A stretch of 64,000 nt of DNA from Lachnospiraceae bacterium (GTDB lineage: Bacteria > Bacillota > Clostridia > Lachnospirales > Lachnospiraceae). The notes under the pieces were generated by a model that worked only from the letters and a program-made list of their open reading frames with translations, did no database searches and was not told where the DNA came from. This document shows, in pieces, positions 7,617 to 17,544 of this stretch; the stretch's first letter is position 1; each line of letters begins with the position of its first letter. The position numbers and the translations under genes are program-made. Where the stretch lies: positions 1 to 64,000 of the forward strand of contig CABJBM010000002.1 of the NCBI GenBank assembly GCA_902363835.1, given 5' to 3'.

Positions 7617-9473
7617 CTAAACCTCTGCCTTTCTGCTTTCAAAATAAACGAACCTGTCAATGGCATCTAAAATATCTTTAAAATCTTCCCGGGGAGCCAG
7701 ATCAATGTATTTCTTCAACAGCTCCCCTTCCTGCTTTTTATATGGCCCGTAAAAAATATCATACAGATTATGGCCCCGCATATAAATTTTAAATTCTTCC
7801 ATATGCGCCTTTAATTCCTCCACTGATTCAATATCCTTGCCAACCACCTCCACCAATTGTTTCCCGCTCTTTAACCGGCCAAGATATTCCTTCCATTTCT
7901 CAAACAGGGTCCGGTAAAACGCTTCTTCATTTTCCACCACTCCAAGCTCTGCCATGACTCTTGGATTCAGGAAATAATTCTCAAAGGAATAGTATTTTAA
8001 AATAAGCACATTTCTTCTGGTAACCTTCGGAAGCTTATCAATGTCCTCCAAACTGCGCTCGTCATAATAGCGGCAGAGCTGGCCTGCCAGTTCCTCCGGA
8101 TTTTTCCCGTCTCCATCCCGGATCATCAGGAACTGATCCCTTAAATACACCTGATTCATGTACTTTAAATTTGCATAAGTCTTTATATTGGTACAGCTGT
8201 TGGTGGTGATAATGGAAATCCTGGACAAATTTCCTTCTTTATCATGGATTTCCGAATAATATTTTTCCAGCAAAAGAGGCAGGCGGCTCTTATCCTGCTT
8301 GCCCTCCACAATGAACACAAAGCTGACCCCTAAAAAATCGTTGGCGCCATAGCCTAAATCGTCCAGAATCGCGTCAATATCCGTCCTGTCCCTGACAACG
8401 GAATAACCGCCCCGGTCCAGCACCACCTGGCGGATCTGACGTCTGGTGAAGTTAAACAGCATGCCAGGAGAATGGGTGGTAAAAATCACCTGATTCTTCT
8501 TTGACAGCCGGTAAAGGATCTCACTGGATATTTTCTGAAGCTGGGGATGGAGGAAAATCTCAGGATCTTCTACAATGACAATGCTGGGGATCCGCTTTTC
8601 ATCCTCGGTGTATGTTTCCAAAAGGGACAGCATGTAAAGGCTTTTCATGCCATTGCTCAAGTTGTTTATAGGGCTTAGCTTCCCCCGCTCCACATGATAG
8701 GTCTCTGCCGCAACTTTGAACATCTCATTGGGATTGCAGTTTAAGGAAAAACGGATTTCCTCGTAGCCGCCGTTTTTTCTGTAGTTCTCATTAACCTTTT
8801 GGGCAAAATCATTTAAGTTCAATTGGTACATCTTATATTCCAGAAGCTTTGCGGTCTCATAGATCTGTAAGTCCTCCGGCTTTTTCTGGTTGATCAGCCC
8901 GATGCATTTAAAGCACTGGTTGCATTCCCTGGCGCTGTCAAACATGCACACATGGGTGCGTAACTTCACCAGCTGGTCATCCTCCTGGAAAAGCAGAAGG
9001 TCGTTCTGAAACTGGTCTAAATCCCGTTCCGAGTCAATGTAGTAAAGCCTGGGAAAAATATCCCTGATATACCGGTTATTCTTCCGGTATCCATCCTTAA
9101 AACGGGCGCTCCCGTTCCAGTTTATCTGATAGGTAAAGGTCAGGCTCCCATTCCGGAAAGAAGGCAGCTTTGTTTCAAAATCATGGAGCCATGCTTCAAA
9201 CCTCTTATACTGGCTCACCACCCCACCCCTGTGAAAGGAGGCCAGATCCTCCGGCGTAATGGCCAGGGTCATGGTAATTTCTATATTCTGCTTCTTCTCA
9301 TTAAAATCCTCTTCCGTAACCTCATAGGCTCCTGCTGCCGCCCGGATGGCATCCAGGATCCCGGTTTTTCCTGTATTGTTCTTTCCCACCAGAATCAGGG
9401 CGTTTTCCACACCTTGAATTTCCATATCCCGTATGGATTTAAAATTTTTAATATGTACCGACGTTATCTGCAT
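7617..9473 (-). CDS. OLD-family ATP-dependent nuclease (AAA ATPase plus TOPRIM)
   Basis: This 618-residue protein is a stand-alone OLD-type nuclease, a family tied to phage defence and DNA repair. The N-terminal ATPase has Walker A GKNNTGKT (residues 30-37), the NLSNGMKSL signature, Walker B IVIVEDPEIFLHP and the THSPG switch. The C-terminal TOPRIM domain shows FIVEGKQDK and MIRDGDGK. An unusual cysteine cluster, CNQCFKC (Cys184, 187, 190), with Cys176 nearby, lies in the ATPase insertion and could bind zinc or iron. The start MQITSVHIKNF at 9473 follows AAAGGAGAA. No GajB-like helicase or other defence gene is adjacent. Confidence 0.82.
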   Translation of the reverse strand: MQITSVHIKNFKSIRDMEIQGVENALILVGKNNTGKTGILDAIRAAAGAYEVTEEDFNEKKQNIEITMTLAITPEDLASFHRGGVVSQYKRFEAWLHDFETKLPSFRNGSLTFTYQINWNGSARFKDGYRKNNRYIRDIFPRLYYIDSERDLDQFQNDLLLFQEDDQLVKLRTHVCMFDSARECNQCFKCIGLINQKKPEDLQIYETAKLLEYKMYQLNLNDFAQKVNENYRKNGGYEEIRFSLNCNPNEMFKVAAETYHVERGKLSPINNLSNGMKSLYMLSLLETYTEDEKRIPSIVIVEDPEIFLHPQLQKISSEILYRLSKKNQVIFTTHSPGMLFNFTRRQIRQVVLDRGGYSVVRDRTDIDAILDDLGYGANDFLGVSFVFIVEGKQDKSRLPLLLEKYYSEIHDKEGNLSRISIITTNSCTNIKTYANLKYMNQVYLRDQFLMIRDGDGKNPEELAGQLCRYYDERSLEDIDKLPKVTRRNVLILKYYSFENYFLNPRVMAELGVVENEEAFYRTLFEKWKEYLGRLKSGKQLVEVVGKDIESVEELKAHMEEFKIYMRGHNLYDIFYGPYKKQEGELLKKYIDLAPREDFKDILDAIDRFVYFESRKAEV

Positions 9474-9604
9474 AGGCTTCTCCTTTATAAAACCCAGTAT
9501 AAAAGGCGGACAGGAAAATTTCAAGTTCTGCCTGAAAAAAAATCACACTGCCCCTTCCCTTGTGTCATAGTATAAATTATATTATTTTCACAGGAGTGGT
9601 TCCT

Positions 9605-10975
9605 ATGTTTGATCCTTATCTGGTGCTTACACCTCTGCACTATATTTATCTCGTGGGCGTCATTGTGATCCTGGCTGTCATGATTCTCCGGAAGGATACG
9701 CCCCTGGTCTGCATCTTTTTCCTCTTTCTTCTTGGCATTGTAGGTCTTGGTTCCCTGACAGGAGGCATTATGACCGTGTTCAATGCCATCTTGTATGCTT
9801 CCAGGGAGTTTATGGAGATCATTGCCACCATCGCCCTTGTCACAGCTCTGTCCAAATGCTTAAAAGACTTGGGAAGCGACTATCTGATGATGATTCCCAT
9901 GTCAAAGGTAATGAAATCCCCTTCCCTCACCTGGTGGATCCTGGGCTGCACCATGCTGGTATTTTCCCTCTTTCTCTGGCCTTCCCCATCTGTGGCTTTG
10001 GTAGGGGCAATCATGCTGCCTTTTGCAGTCAGGGCCGGTCTGGATCCTTTGGCAGCCGCAATGTCCATGAACTTATTCGGCCATGGAATCGCCTTAAGCT
10101 ATGACTTTGTCATCCAGGGTGCTCCGGCCATTTCCGCAGGAGCGGCCTCCATCTCAACCTCTGACATCCTGACAAAGGGACGGCCTTTGTTTCTTGTAAT
10201 GGGCATTGTTACCGTTGTTTCCGCATATCTGTTAAACAGGAGCGGGATCGCAGCCTGCTGCCACGAAGTCCGTATCCAGAATACCGAAAAACGGCCTGAT
10301 AGAGGAATCGCCACAATCACAATGGCCATTCTGACTCCTCTGTTTTTCCTTGCTGACATCCTTCTTATGCTGGCTTTTGACTTAAAGGGAGGGGATGCCA
10401 CCAGCATGGTTTCCGGCACAGCCGTTCTGGTCATGTGTATTGGGGCAATTTTAGGCTTTGGAAAGCATTCCCTGGAAAAAGTGACCTCCTATGTCAGCGA
10501 AGGATTTCTCTTTGCCATACGGATTTTTGCTCCCGTCATCATTATCGGGGCATTTTTCTTTTTAGGAGGAGAGGGAATTTCTTCCATTATGGGAGATCAG
10601 TTTCAAAGAGGAATTATGAATGACTGGGCCATCTGGCTGGCTCACAACGCGCCTCTTAACAAATACATGGCCGCATTTTTCCAGCTTGTGATCGGCGGCT
10701 TAACAGGCCTTGACGGCTCGGGCTTTTCCGGGCTGCCTCTCACCGGAGCTTTGGCCAATACCTTTGGCACGGCGGTGGGAGCTTCCGTTCCTGTTCTGGC
10801 TTCCCTGGGACAGATCGCCGCGATTTTTGTGGGCGGCGGCACCATTGTTCCCTGGGGGCTTATCCCTGTTGCAGCCATCTGCGGCGTAAATCCTCTGGAA
10901 CTTGCCAGAAAAAATCTTCCTCCGGTCATGATCGGTTTTCTTGTTACTTTTATTGCCGCTTGTTTTATTTTATAG
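9605..10975 (+). CDS. Predicted membrane permease (GntP/ion-transporter superfamily-like)
   Basis: This 456-residue protein has about 11-12 membrane spans and no obvious signal peptide. It looks like an anion or organic-acid permease of the GntP/IT group, with glycine-rich re-entrant segments such as GGLTGLDGSGFSGLP and IFVGGGTIVPWGLIP. The substrate cannot be told. The start at 9605 follows AGGAGTGG. asnB starts 27 bases after its stop, so the two are probably cotranscribed; this makes an amino-acid-related or dicarboxylate substrate possible, as inference only. Confidence 0.65.
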   Translation: MFDPYLVLTPLHYIYLVGVIVILAVMILRKDTPLVCIFFLFLLGIVGLGSLTGGIMTVFNAILYASREFMEIIATIALVTALSKCLKDLGSDYLMMIPMSKVMKSPSLTWWILGCTMLVFSLFLWPSPSVALVGAIMLPFAVRAGLDPLAAAMSMNLFGHGIALSYDFVIQGAPAISAGAASISTSDILTKGRPLFLVMGIVTVVSAYLLNRSGIAACCHEVRIQNTEKRPDRGIATITMAILTPLFFLADILLMLAFDLKGGDATSMVSGTAVLVMCIGAILGFGKHSLEKVTSYVSEGFLFAIRIFAPVIIIGAFFFLGGEGISSIMGDQFQRGIMNDWAIWLAHNAPLNKYMAAFFQLVIGGLTGLDGSGFSGLPLTGALANTFGTAVGASVPVLASLGQIAAIFVGGGTIVPWGLIPVAAICGVNPLELARKNLPPVMIGFLVTFIAACFIL

Positions 10976-11002
10976 ATAGTCCAGCTTTAAGGAGGGATTT
11001 CC

Positions 11003-12853
11003 ATGTGTGGAATTGCTGGTTTTTACAATCCTGATCACGATTACCTGAAAGATAAATCCCATTACGAAAACATCCTGGAAAGGATGTCAGAAATTCAAAG
11101 ACACCGGGGGCCTGATGATTCAGGGATCTGGCTTTTTAAACAGGGGGGCATGTCTCACGCCCGTTTATCCATCATCGACTTAACCACCGGCCGCCAGCCC
11201 ATAACAAAAACAGAGGCAGGCAAAACCTTTGGAATTGTATACAACGGGGAGATATATAATACAAAAGAGCTTCGCCGGGATCTTATGGAACGAGGCCATT
11301 CCTTTTCCACCACCTCTGACACAGAGGTAATTCTAACCGGATATATGGAATACGGGCCTGATTTTGTAAAACAGTTAAACGGCATCTTTGCCTTTGCCAT
11401 CACGGATCCATTCCGGGAACGCTTATGCCTTTGCAGGGACCGTTCCGGAGTAAAGCCTCTCTTTTACACCGTGCGGGATAAAGAAATTATCTTTGCATCG
11501 GAACTAAAAGGAATCTTTGCATACCCTGGCATCCAGCCGGTTTTAGACCGGAAAGGCTTAAATGAGATTTTCTCCCTGGGACCGGCCCATACCTCAGGAT
11601 GCGGAGTCTTTAAAGGCATCAATGAAGTTCTCCCAGGCCACATGCTTTTCTGTTCCGGGGAAGGTTTCCGTCTGAAATGCTACTGGAAGCTGGAAAGTAA
11701 GCCCCATGAGGACAGCTATGAGGAAACCATTGAAAAGACCTCTTTTCTGGTCCAGGATTCCATCCGACGCCAAATGGTTTCCGACGTTCCCATCTGCACC
11801 TTTTTATCAGGGGGTTTGGATTCCAGCCTGGTTTCAGCAGTTTGTTCCGCAGAGCTTAAAAAGCAGGGCAAAAGGCTTACTACCTTTTCCTTTGATTTTG
11901 TAAACAATGACAAATACTTTAAAGCCAGCACCTTTCAACCCTCCCAGGACCGCCCCTTTGTGGATCAGATGGTAAAATTTTTGGATTCCGACCATCATTA
12001 CCTGGAATGCGACAACGTGACCCAGGCTGACCGGCTTTACGACTCGGTTCTGGCCCATGACCTTCCGGCCATGGGAGACATTGACTCCTCCCTGCTCCAC
12101 TTCTGTTCCATGGTCAAAGGGTTTAATAAGGTAGCTTTGACCGGAGAATGCGCAGACGAAATATTCGGAGGATACCCCTGGTTTCATAAGGAAGAATGCT
12201 TTAAAGCCCAAACCTTCCCCTGGACCATGGATTTGGGAACCAGAAAAGCGGTCCTAAAGGATGACTTCCTGGACTATCTTAAAATGGATGAATATGTAAT
12301 GGAAACTTATGAAAAATCTGTGGCAGAAACGCCTGTTCTTTCACAGGATAATCCCAAAGAAGCCAGAAGAAGAGAAATTTCTTATTTAAATCTCCGCTGG
12401 TTTATGCAGACCCTGTTAAACCGCATGGACCGTGCCAGCATGTATTCCGGCCTTGAGGCCAGGGTCCCCTTTGCAGACCACAGGATCATTGAATACGTGT
12501 GGAACGTTCCCTGGGATATGAAAACAAGAGACGATGTTGTTAAAAACCTCCTCCGCCAGGCCGGCAGGGGACTTCTTCCAGATGAAATCCTGTTCCGCAG
12601 GAAATCCCCATATCCCAAAACCTATGACACCAATTACGAAGCGCTTTTAATCAAACGGGTAAGGGATATGATGGTCGGCGGTTCTGCTCCTGTCATGGAG
12701 TTTCTGGATGAGAAGAAGCTGGAAAAACTCTTAACCAGCCCATCGGATTACGGAAAGCCCTGGTACGGCCAGCTTATGGCAGGTCCCCAGATGCTTGCAT
12801 ATATTCTTCAGATCAACTACTGGCTGGAAAAATATCATATTTCCGTAGAATAA
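11003..12853 (+). CDS. asnB: Asparagine synthase (glutamine-hydrolysing)
   Basis: This 616-residue enzyme makes asparagine from aspartate with ATP and glutamine. It begins MCGIAGF, so Cys2 is the N-terminal glutaminase nucleophile. The RHRGPDDSG motif follows, and the synthetase domain has the ATP pyrophosphatase loop FLSGGLDSS near residue 270. GECADEIFGGYPW and the C-terminal RRKSPYPKT segment are typical. Length fits the AsnB family. GGAGGG precedes the ATG, and a strong terminator follows at 12858-12899. Confidence 0.95.
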   Translation: MCGIAGFYNPDHDYLKDKSHYENILERMSEIQRHRGPDDSGIWLFKQGGMSHARLSIIDLTTGRQPITKTEAGKTFGIVYNGEIYNTKELRRDLMERGHSFSTTSDTEVILTGYMEYGPDFVKQLNGIFAFAITDPFRERLCLCRDRSGVKPLFYTVRDKEIIFASELKGIFAYPGIQPVLDRKGLNEIFSLGPAHTSGCGVFKGINEVLPGHMLFCSGEGFRLKCYWKLESKPHEDSYEETIEKTSFLVQDSIRRQMVSDVPICTFLSGGLDSSLVSAVCSAELKKQGKRLTTFSFDFVNNDKYFKASTFQPSQDRPFVDQMVKFLDSDHHYLECDNVTQADRLYDSVLAHDLPAMGDIDSSLLHFCSMVKGFNKVALTGECADEIFGGYPWFHKEECFKAQTFPWTMDLGTRKAVLKDDFLDYLKMDEYVMETYEKSVAETPVLSQDNPKEARRREISYLNLRWFMQTLLNRMDRASMYSGLEARVPFADHRIIEYVWNVPWDMKTRDDVVKNLLRQAGRGLLPDEILFRRKSPYPKTYDTNYEALLIKRVRDMMVGGSAPVMEFLDEKKLEKLLTSPSDYGKPWYGQLMAGPQMLAYILQINYWLEKYHISVE

Positions 12854-12857
12854 AGTC

Positions 12858-12899
12858 AAAGAAGTGCAAAGGTCCTTTAAAAGACCTTTGCACTTCTTT
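12858..12899 (+). terminator. Bidirectional terminator
   Basis: A perfect 17-bp stem (12858-12874 with 12883-12899) lies between the converging asnB and NADH oxidoreductase genes and can serve both. Confidence 0.88.
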
Positions 12900-12908
12900 A
12901 TTAACCGT

Positions 12909-14198
12909 TTACTCAATCTCTTCCAGGATTCTTCCCATGTCCGATGTGTCGCCAATGAGTATGGCGCCCACCAGCTTACCGGACTCATGGTAATATGCCT
13001 TAAGAACCTTCTTATCCTTATCCTCTTCCCTGCGTATCTCATAGGTTTTCCCAGGATCTTTTCCCGGGTCCCCCACTGCAAACAGGGAAGTATCCATGCC
13101 ATTGAATGTGAGGGCGGCTGTAATGGTTTTATAGGAAATCCTCTCTCCCGCCGCATTGGCTCCTGCTGCCTTCCCCATTTCCACGGCCTGAGGCCAGATG
13201 GCATAATTAATCCCTTCATATTCCGCGCAATCCCCACATGCATAAATACCGGGTACAGTGGTTTCCATGTGTTGATTTACGATTACAGCTCGTCCGGATT
13301 TGGCCCCGGCATCTTCTGCCAGGGATACATTTGCCCTGACTCCGGCGGATATGACCACCAGATCTGCCGGCAGAATTGTATCATCCTCTAAGCGGACACC
13401 GCTCACCCTGTCTTCGCCTTCTATCTCCCGGGTGGCTGCCTGGAATTTCACTTCAATTCCCTTTTCCAGGATAAGGCCTTTTAAAAACTCCCCCGCTTCC
13501 TCATCAAGCTGCCGCTTCATAAGCTGGCTGCCCTGCTCCAATATTGCTACAGAAAGCCCCGCCCTTTTAAGCTCCCAGGCTGCCTCTAATCCAAGAACCC
13601 CGCCGCCGATGACCACGGCTCTCTTGGATTTTGAAAGAAGGGAATTGATTTTCTCAATATCGGAAAGACGGCGTATGGCGACCACTTCTTCTTTTTCATT
13701 TCCAGGTATGGGAGGAATGAAGCATTCCGATCCCAGGGCATAGATGCATTTGTCATATTTCAGCCGGATCCCGTCATCAAAGGTGACCTCCTTTTCCCTG
13801 GTGTCGATCTTTTCCGCCCGTTTTCCCGTAAGGTTTAAGATACGCCTTTCTTCATACCATGCCGGATCATGAAGAAGCAGTTCTTCCCTTTCATCCTTAC
13901 CCATAACAGATTTTGTCAGCATGGGCCTTGAATAAGGCAAACAATCCTCTTTCGTCACCATGACAATGGAACAAGTGGAATTCCTCTCCCGAATCGCCTC
14001 AGCCGCACTGACACCGGCCGCGCCATTCCCCAGTATAAGATATAACTCCTCCGTGTCTTTACGAAAATTCTTCTCTTCCTCTTCATAAGGAACAAAATTC
14101 TCCGAACCAACCCCACAGACCGGACAGACCTCATTCCCTTCCTCAAACACAGCGCCGCACACCAGGCATTTAACCATTTTCCTCTTGCCATCTGCCAT
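12909..14198 (-). CDS. NAD(P)H-dependent FAD oxidoreductase with N-terminal rubredoxin-like domain
   Basis: This 429-residue flavoprotein joins an N-terminal rubredoxin-like iron-binding knuckle pair (CLVCG near residue 10 and CPVCG near 25) to an NADH:rubredoxin-reductase-like body. The FAD motif is YLILGNGAAGVSAAE, the NAD motif is AVVIGGGVLGLEAAWELKR, and GIYACGDCAEY is the second FAD motif. Such proteins pass electrons from NADH to rubredoxin partners in oxygen or peroxide detoxification. The start at 14198 follows AAGGAGG. No rubrerythrin or flavodiiron gene is nearby. Confidence 0.85.
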   Translation of the reverse strand: MADGKRKMVKCLVCGAVFEEGNEVCPVCGVGSENFVPYEEEEKNFRKDTEELYLILGNGAAGVSAAEAIRERNSTCSIVMVTKEDCLPYSRPMLTKSVMGKDEREELLLHDPAWYEERRILNLTGKRAEKIDTREKEVTFDDGIRLKYDKCIYALGSECFIPPIPGNEKEEVVAIRRLSDIEKINSLLSKSKRAVVIGGGVLGLEAAWELKRAGLSVAILEQGSQLMKRQLDEEAGEFLKGLILEKGIEVKFQAATREIEGEDRVSGVRLEDDTILPADLVVISAGVRANVSLAEDAGAKSGRAVIVNQHMETTVPGIYACGDCAEYEGINYAIWPQAVEMGKAAGANAAGERISYKTITAALTFNGMDTSLFAVGDPGKDPGKTYEIRREEDKDKKVLKAYYHESGKLVGAILIGDTSDMGRILEEIE

Positions 14199-14367
14199 GT
14201 AAAATACCTCCTTTTCATATCTCTTCAGTAAGCATAATCTTTATATCTCATACTATCATAGCATAGTTCTTTACGATTTCAAGCTCCTTTCTGTTAATAA
14301 TTCGTAAGCATAGAAAGAAAACCGTAAAGCAGAAAACGGGGGAATTTGTGGTAAAATATCCACGAAA

Positions 14368-14501
14368 GCAATGAGCAGTGCGAAACAGGACGGGGCAAAG
14401 ATTTCGTCGTGCCTGCACGTAAGAAACCTTTGCCCCGTCCTGTTTCCTAGGGCAAACGCCCGTGAGCGAGTGAATCCCACGGATTCACTCGCTGCACTGC
14501 G
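14368..14501 (+). repeat. Structured dispersed repeat, long copy
   Basis: This element fills the 342-base gap between the oxidoreductase and the MerR gene. Its ends pair (GCAGTGC with GCACTGC). Inside are a perfect ~19-bp hairpin around GAAACAGGACGGGGCAAAG and a second hairpin around GAGCGAGTGAATCC. It shares both ends with the short copy at 6815-6866. Rich pairing suggests an RNA element or a small miniature transposable element. Confidence 0.75.
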
Positions 14502-14540
14502 CCCCCCGTATTGCACGCAACACCAAAGAGAGGAATTACC

Positions 14541-15335
14541 ATGAAAAAATACAGCATAGGAGAAGTTTCCAGCCATTTAGGCCTAAGCCGCGATACCCTT
14601 CGCTTCTATGAAAAAAAGGGAATCATACAACCGGAAAAGCAAAAAAACGGTTACCGAACCTATACATATGAAGATATCAAAAAGCTATCAAGCATCATGT
14701 TTTACCGAAGGCTAAACTTCAGCATTGAGGATATCCGTCATATCCTGTATAAAAGCTCTTTTCCTTCCTACTGTTCCATGATCCAGGAAAAAATTGCGGA
14801 GGAAAAGCAGCAGGTGGAAAAGCACCGGCAATCCATCATCCATCTGACCCACTTGCAGAAACACTATAAAAACGTGGAACAATGCTTAAACCGCTATGAC
14901 GTAAGGCCCATGCCTTCCTATTACCAGATGCCTGACAGCCATTTCATCAATCAAAAGGGCATCTCCGATTTATGTTATATCTGCCAGGAATACCGAATCC
15001 AAAACCATAGTGCAGATCAGACAAGCGAATTCTTCATGATTGCCGAAGATACCGCCTCCATCATGAAAATAAAACAGGAATTAAACAGCTATCCCATATT
15101 AAAGCAGGAACGCTGCGTTTACACCATATCCGCCTCTGACAGCCCTGTTCTAGAATCCCAGGTCGTTTTAAACGCCGCATCCTGGGCCGTACAAAATGGA
15201 TATTCGCCTATTGGCCTTGCCTACAGCGGGCATTTACTTAGCTGCGCCTTCAAGGACACATCAAAAGAAAACCAGGAACAAAAAGCAGATACACCCATTA
15301 ATTACATTGAAGTGTATCTGCCGCTTCAAACCTAA
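14541..15335 (+). CDS. MerR family transcriptional regulator
   Basis: This 264-residue regulator has an N-terminal MerR winged helix (YSIGEVSSHLGLSRDTLRFY, residues 3-22) followed by a coiled-coil dimer helix (about 80-120). The C-terminal part, about 140 residues, resembles a GyrI-like effector domain, though weakly. The start MKKYSIG at 14541 follows GAGAGGAA. It stands alone between the repeat element and the converging transporter gene. The inducer is unknown. Confidence 0.85.
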   Translation: MKKYSIGEVSSHLGLSRDTLRFYEKKGIIQPEKQKNGYRTYTYEDIKKLSSIMFYRRLNFSIEDIRHILYKSSFPSYCSMIQEKIAEEKQQVEKHRQSIIHLTHLQKHYKNVEQCLNRYDVRPMPSYYQMPDSHFINQKGISDLCYICQEYRIQNHSADQTSEFFMIAEDTASIMKIKQELNSYPILKQERCVYTISASDSPVLESQVVLNAASWAVQNGYSPIGLAYSGHLLSCAFKDTSKENQEQKADTPINYIEVYLPLQT

Positions 15336-15356
15336 AGAAAACCTTACTGCCTGACT

Positions 15357-17267
15357 TTACTTACTCCCCTTATTCCCATCCCCACATTTCTCCTTCGGCG
15401 CAGGCTTAAATGCCGAACTGTAAATATACGGAACCAAAACCATGGCAACATTTCTGTGCTTCCTAAGCCTCTGCATAATGAAATAAGTGGTCTGATTATG
15501 AAGAATATTGGCAAACCATCTTTCTTCCATAAAGCGTGACGTAACCACCGTGATCATTTCTCCTGGAGGCAAGTCAGCTTCTTTTTGGCTGATATACTCT
15601 TCCACAGGCTCAATCAGCTCCCGGTAAGGTGACATGATGATCTCAAGAGGGATATCAATCCCTGTTTCCCTCCATTTTTTCTGGAGCTGTTCACATTGCT
15701 TTTCATCCGTTGCAATGTGAAGGGCAACCACATTGGTAGTGATTAAATTGGCGTAATTCAGCGCTTTCAGCACGGAACGGTTGATTCCTCCGGTGAGGAC
15801 AATGCAAAGGTTGCTGTCATGACTGGTGCTTTTGTGATAATGAGACATAAAGTCATTGACCATCAGCTGCCGGCTTACAAACTGATAATGTACATCAACC
15901 CGGTGCATAATATAAACAATGATCGGTATGATAATGGCCAGCGCCCAGGAACCCTGGGAAAACCTGGTTACAAATACAATTACGGTTCCGGTTCCCGTCA
16001 TAAGGGCGCCCAGGCCGTTTATAAGCATTTTATACCAATAACCTTTTCCTTTCACCCGGATCCATCTGGCCACCATTCCGCTTTGGGATAAGGTAAAGGA
16101 CAGGAATACTCCAATGGCATAAAGAGGGATCAGATAATGGGTTTCCGCTTTAAAAACAATCAGCAGAAACGCTGTCACAAAAAAGATAAACATGATCCCA
16201 TTGGAAAAGCTCAGCCTTGTTCCCCTGTGCATGAACTGACGGGGCACAAACCCATCGGCAGCCAGAATTGCCAGCAGGGTAGGCAGGCCGTTATACGCAG
16301 TATTTGCCGCAAGCAACAGGATCAGTGAGGTTGCAAACTGCAGAATGTAAAACATCAGCCCCGGCCCGAATATTGCCATACCAAGCTGTGAGATCACTGT
16401 TTTTCCCTCTAAAGGAATGATCCTTAAGGAAGTGACTAACAGCACCGCACCGCCAAAGATGGCGACAATGATCCCTACCAGAATAAAAAGCACATGTTTG
16501 GCATTTCTCTGTGACGGTTCACGAAAGCTTGGAACCGCATTGCTCACCACCTCCACTCCTGTCAAAGCCGAGCATCCGGAAGAAAATGCTCTGAGAAGGA
16601 GAAACAGGGAAACAGTCCCAACTCCGCCTGAAACAGTCTGCAGATCTGCAGAGTATTGGACAGGATGCAAATTCCCTGTTACAAGCTTTACAAAGCCAGT
16701 CACAATAAGAGCCAGCATGATGACAATAAATGCATAAGTAGGAACTCCGAAAAGCTTGGAGGATTCCCTCATTCCCCTGAGATTAAGGAGTGTAACAATA
16801 CATAGAAAGAGCAGGGCAAACATCAGACGGTAATCTTCAAATTCCGGAAAAGCAGAAATGAGCGCTGCCGTTGCCGCCGACAGACTGACTGCCACCGTCA
16901 TCACGTAGCCAATGATCAGGGAAGATGCTGCCACCATTGATGCAACCCTTCCGATGTTTTCGGCTGATACAACGTATGCGCCCCCGCCATTGGGATAGTT
17001 TGCAATGATCTGTGAATAGGAAAAAGCCAAAACTAAAAACAGCAGTATAATAGGTGAAGTAACATACCCAAGATAATTCACTGCCGACAATCCCAGGACC
17101 GGAACCAGAACCAGCAGCATTTCTTCAATTGCATAGGCCACTGAGGAAACCGCATCGCTTGCCATAATGGGTACTCCCCAAAACGGTCCCAGCTTTTCCC
17201 CTTCCAGGTCATTGCTTTTCAGCGTATTTCCCAATAATATATTTTTTATCTTTCTTTTTGAACCCAT
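15357..17267 (-). CDS. APC-superfamily transporter, KimA-like K+ importer
   Basis: This 636-residue protein has about 12 membrane spans (residues 40-450) and a C-terminal cytosolic domain of about 170 residues. Segments ASDAVSSVAYAIEEML and YPNGGGAYVVS match the KimA/YdaO group, which imports K+ with protons and is inhibited by cyclic di-AMP. The ATG at 17267 is preferred over an in-frame TTG at 17273 because AGAGAGG is spaced correctly for it. No ydaO-type cyclic di-AMP riboswitch is visible upstream. A general amino acid permease is the alternative. Confidence 0.8.
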   Translation of the reverse strand: MGSKRKIKNILLGNTLKSNDLEGEKLGPFWGVPIMASDAVSSVAYAIEEMLLVLVPVLGLSAVNYLGYVTSPIILLFLVLAFSYSQIIANYPNGGGAYVVSAENIGRVASMVAASSLIIGYVMTVAVSLSAATAALISAFPEFEDYRLMFALLFLCIVTLLNLRGMRESSKLFGVPTYAFIVIMLALIVTGFVKLVTGNLHPVQYSADLQTVSGGVGTVSLFLLLRAFSSGCSALTGVEVVSNAVPSFREPSQRNAKHVLFILVGIIVAIFGGAVLLVTSLRIIPLEGKTVISQLGMAIFGPGLMFYILQFATSLILLLAANTAYNGLPTLLAILAADGFVPRQFMHRGTRLSFSNGIMFIFFVTAFLLIVFKAETHYLIPLYAIGVFLSFTLSQSGMVARWIRVKGKGYWYKMLINGLGALMTGTGTVIVFVTRFSQGSWALAIIIPIIVYIMHRVDVHYQFVSRQLMVNDFMSHYHKSTSHDSNLCIVLTGGINRSVLKALNYANLITTNVVALHIATDEKQCEQLQKKWRETGIDIPLEIIMSPYRELIEPVEEYISQKEADLPPGEMITVVTSRFMEERWFANILHNQTTYFIMQRLRKHRNVAMVLVPYIYSSAFKPAPKEKCGDGNKGSK

Positions 17268-17437
17268 ATCCAATATCCTCTCTGATATATTATCTTTCCT
17301 TAATTTTAGTATTGCCCATCATCGCAATTTAAATAAAAATAGTCCTGATGAATCATAGGCTTAAATTTCATGATTGTCAAGTAAAGATATCACCTTCCGC
17401 CGTTAAAATGTGTTACAATTTCAGAAGGTCAGAAAGA

Positions 17438-17478
17438 AAAACGCCCTTCTGCAGTGCCTGTCTGCAGAAGGGACGTTT
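17438..17478 (-). terminator. Intrinsic terminator after purL
   Basis: An 11-bp core stem (17444-17454 with 17462-17472) is followed on the minus strand by GTTTTTCTTT. It ends the purL transcript. Confidence 0.85.
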
Positions 17479-17544
17479 ATTTGTTCCATTATACTCCTGT
17501 TTTCATGAATTATTTCTGCAAGCAGGTGAGCAAACCTGCATTAT

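Noticed and set aside
17268..17437. Possible cyclic di-AMP (ydaO) riboswitch before the KimA-like gene
   Set aside because: None of the conserved ydaO blocks is present in the upstream region.
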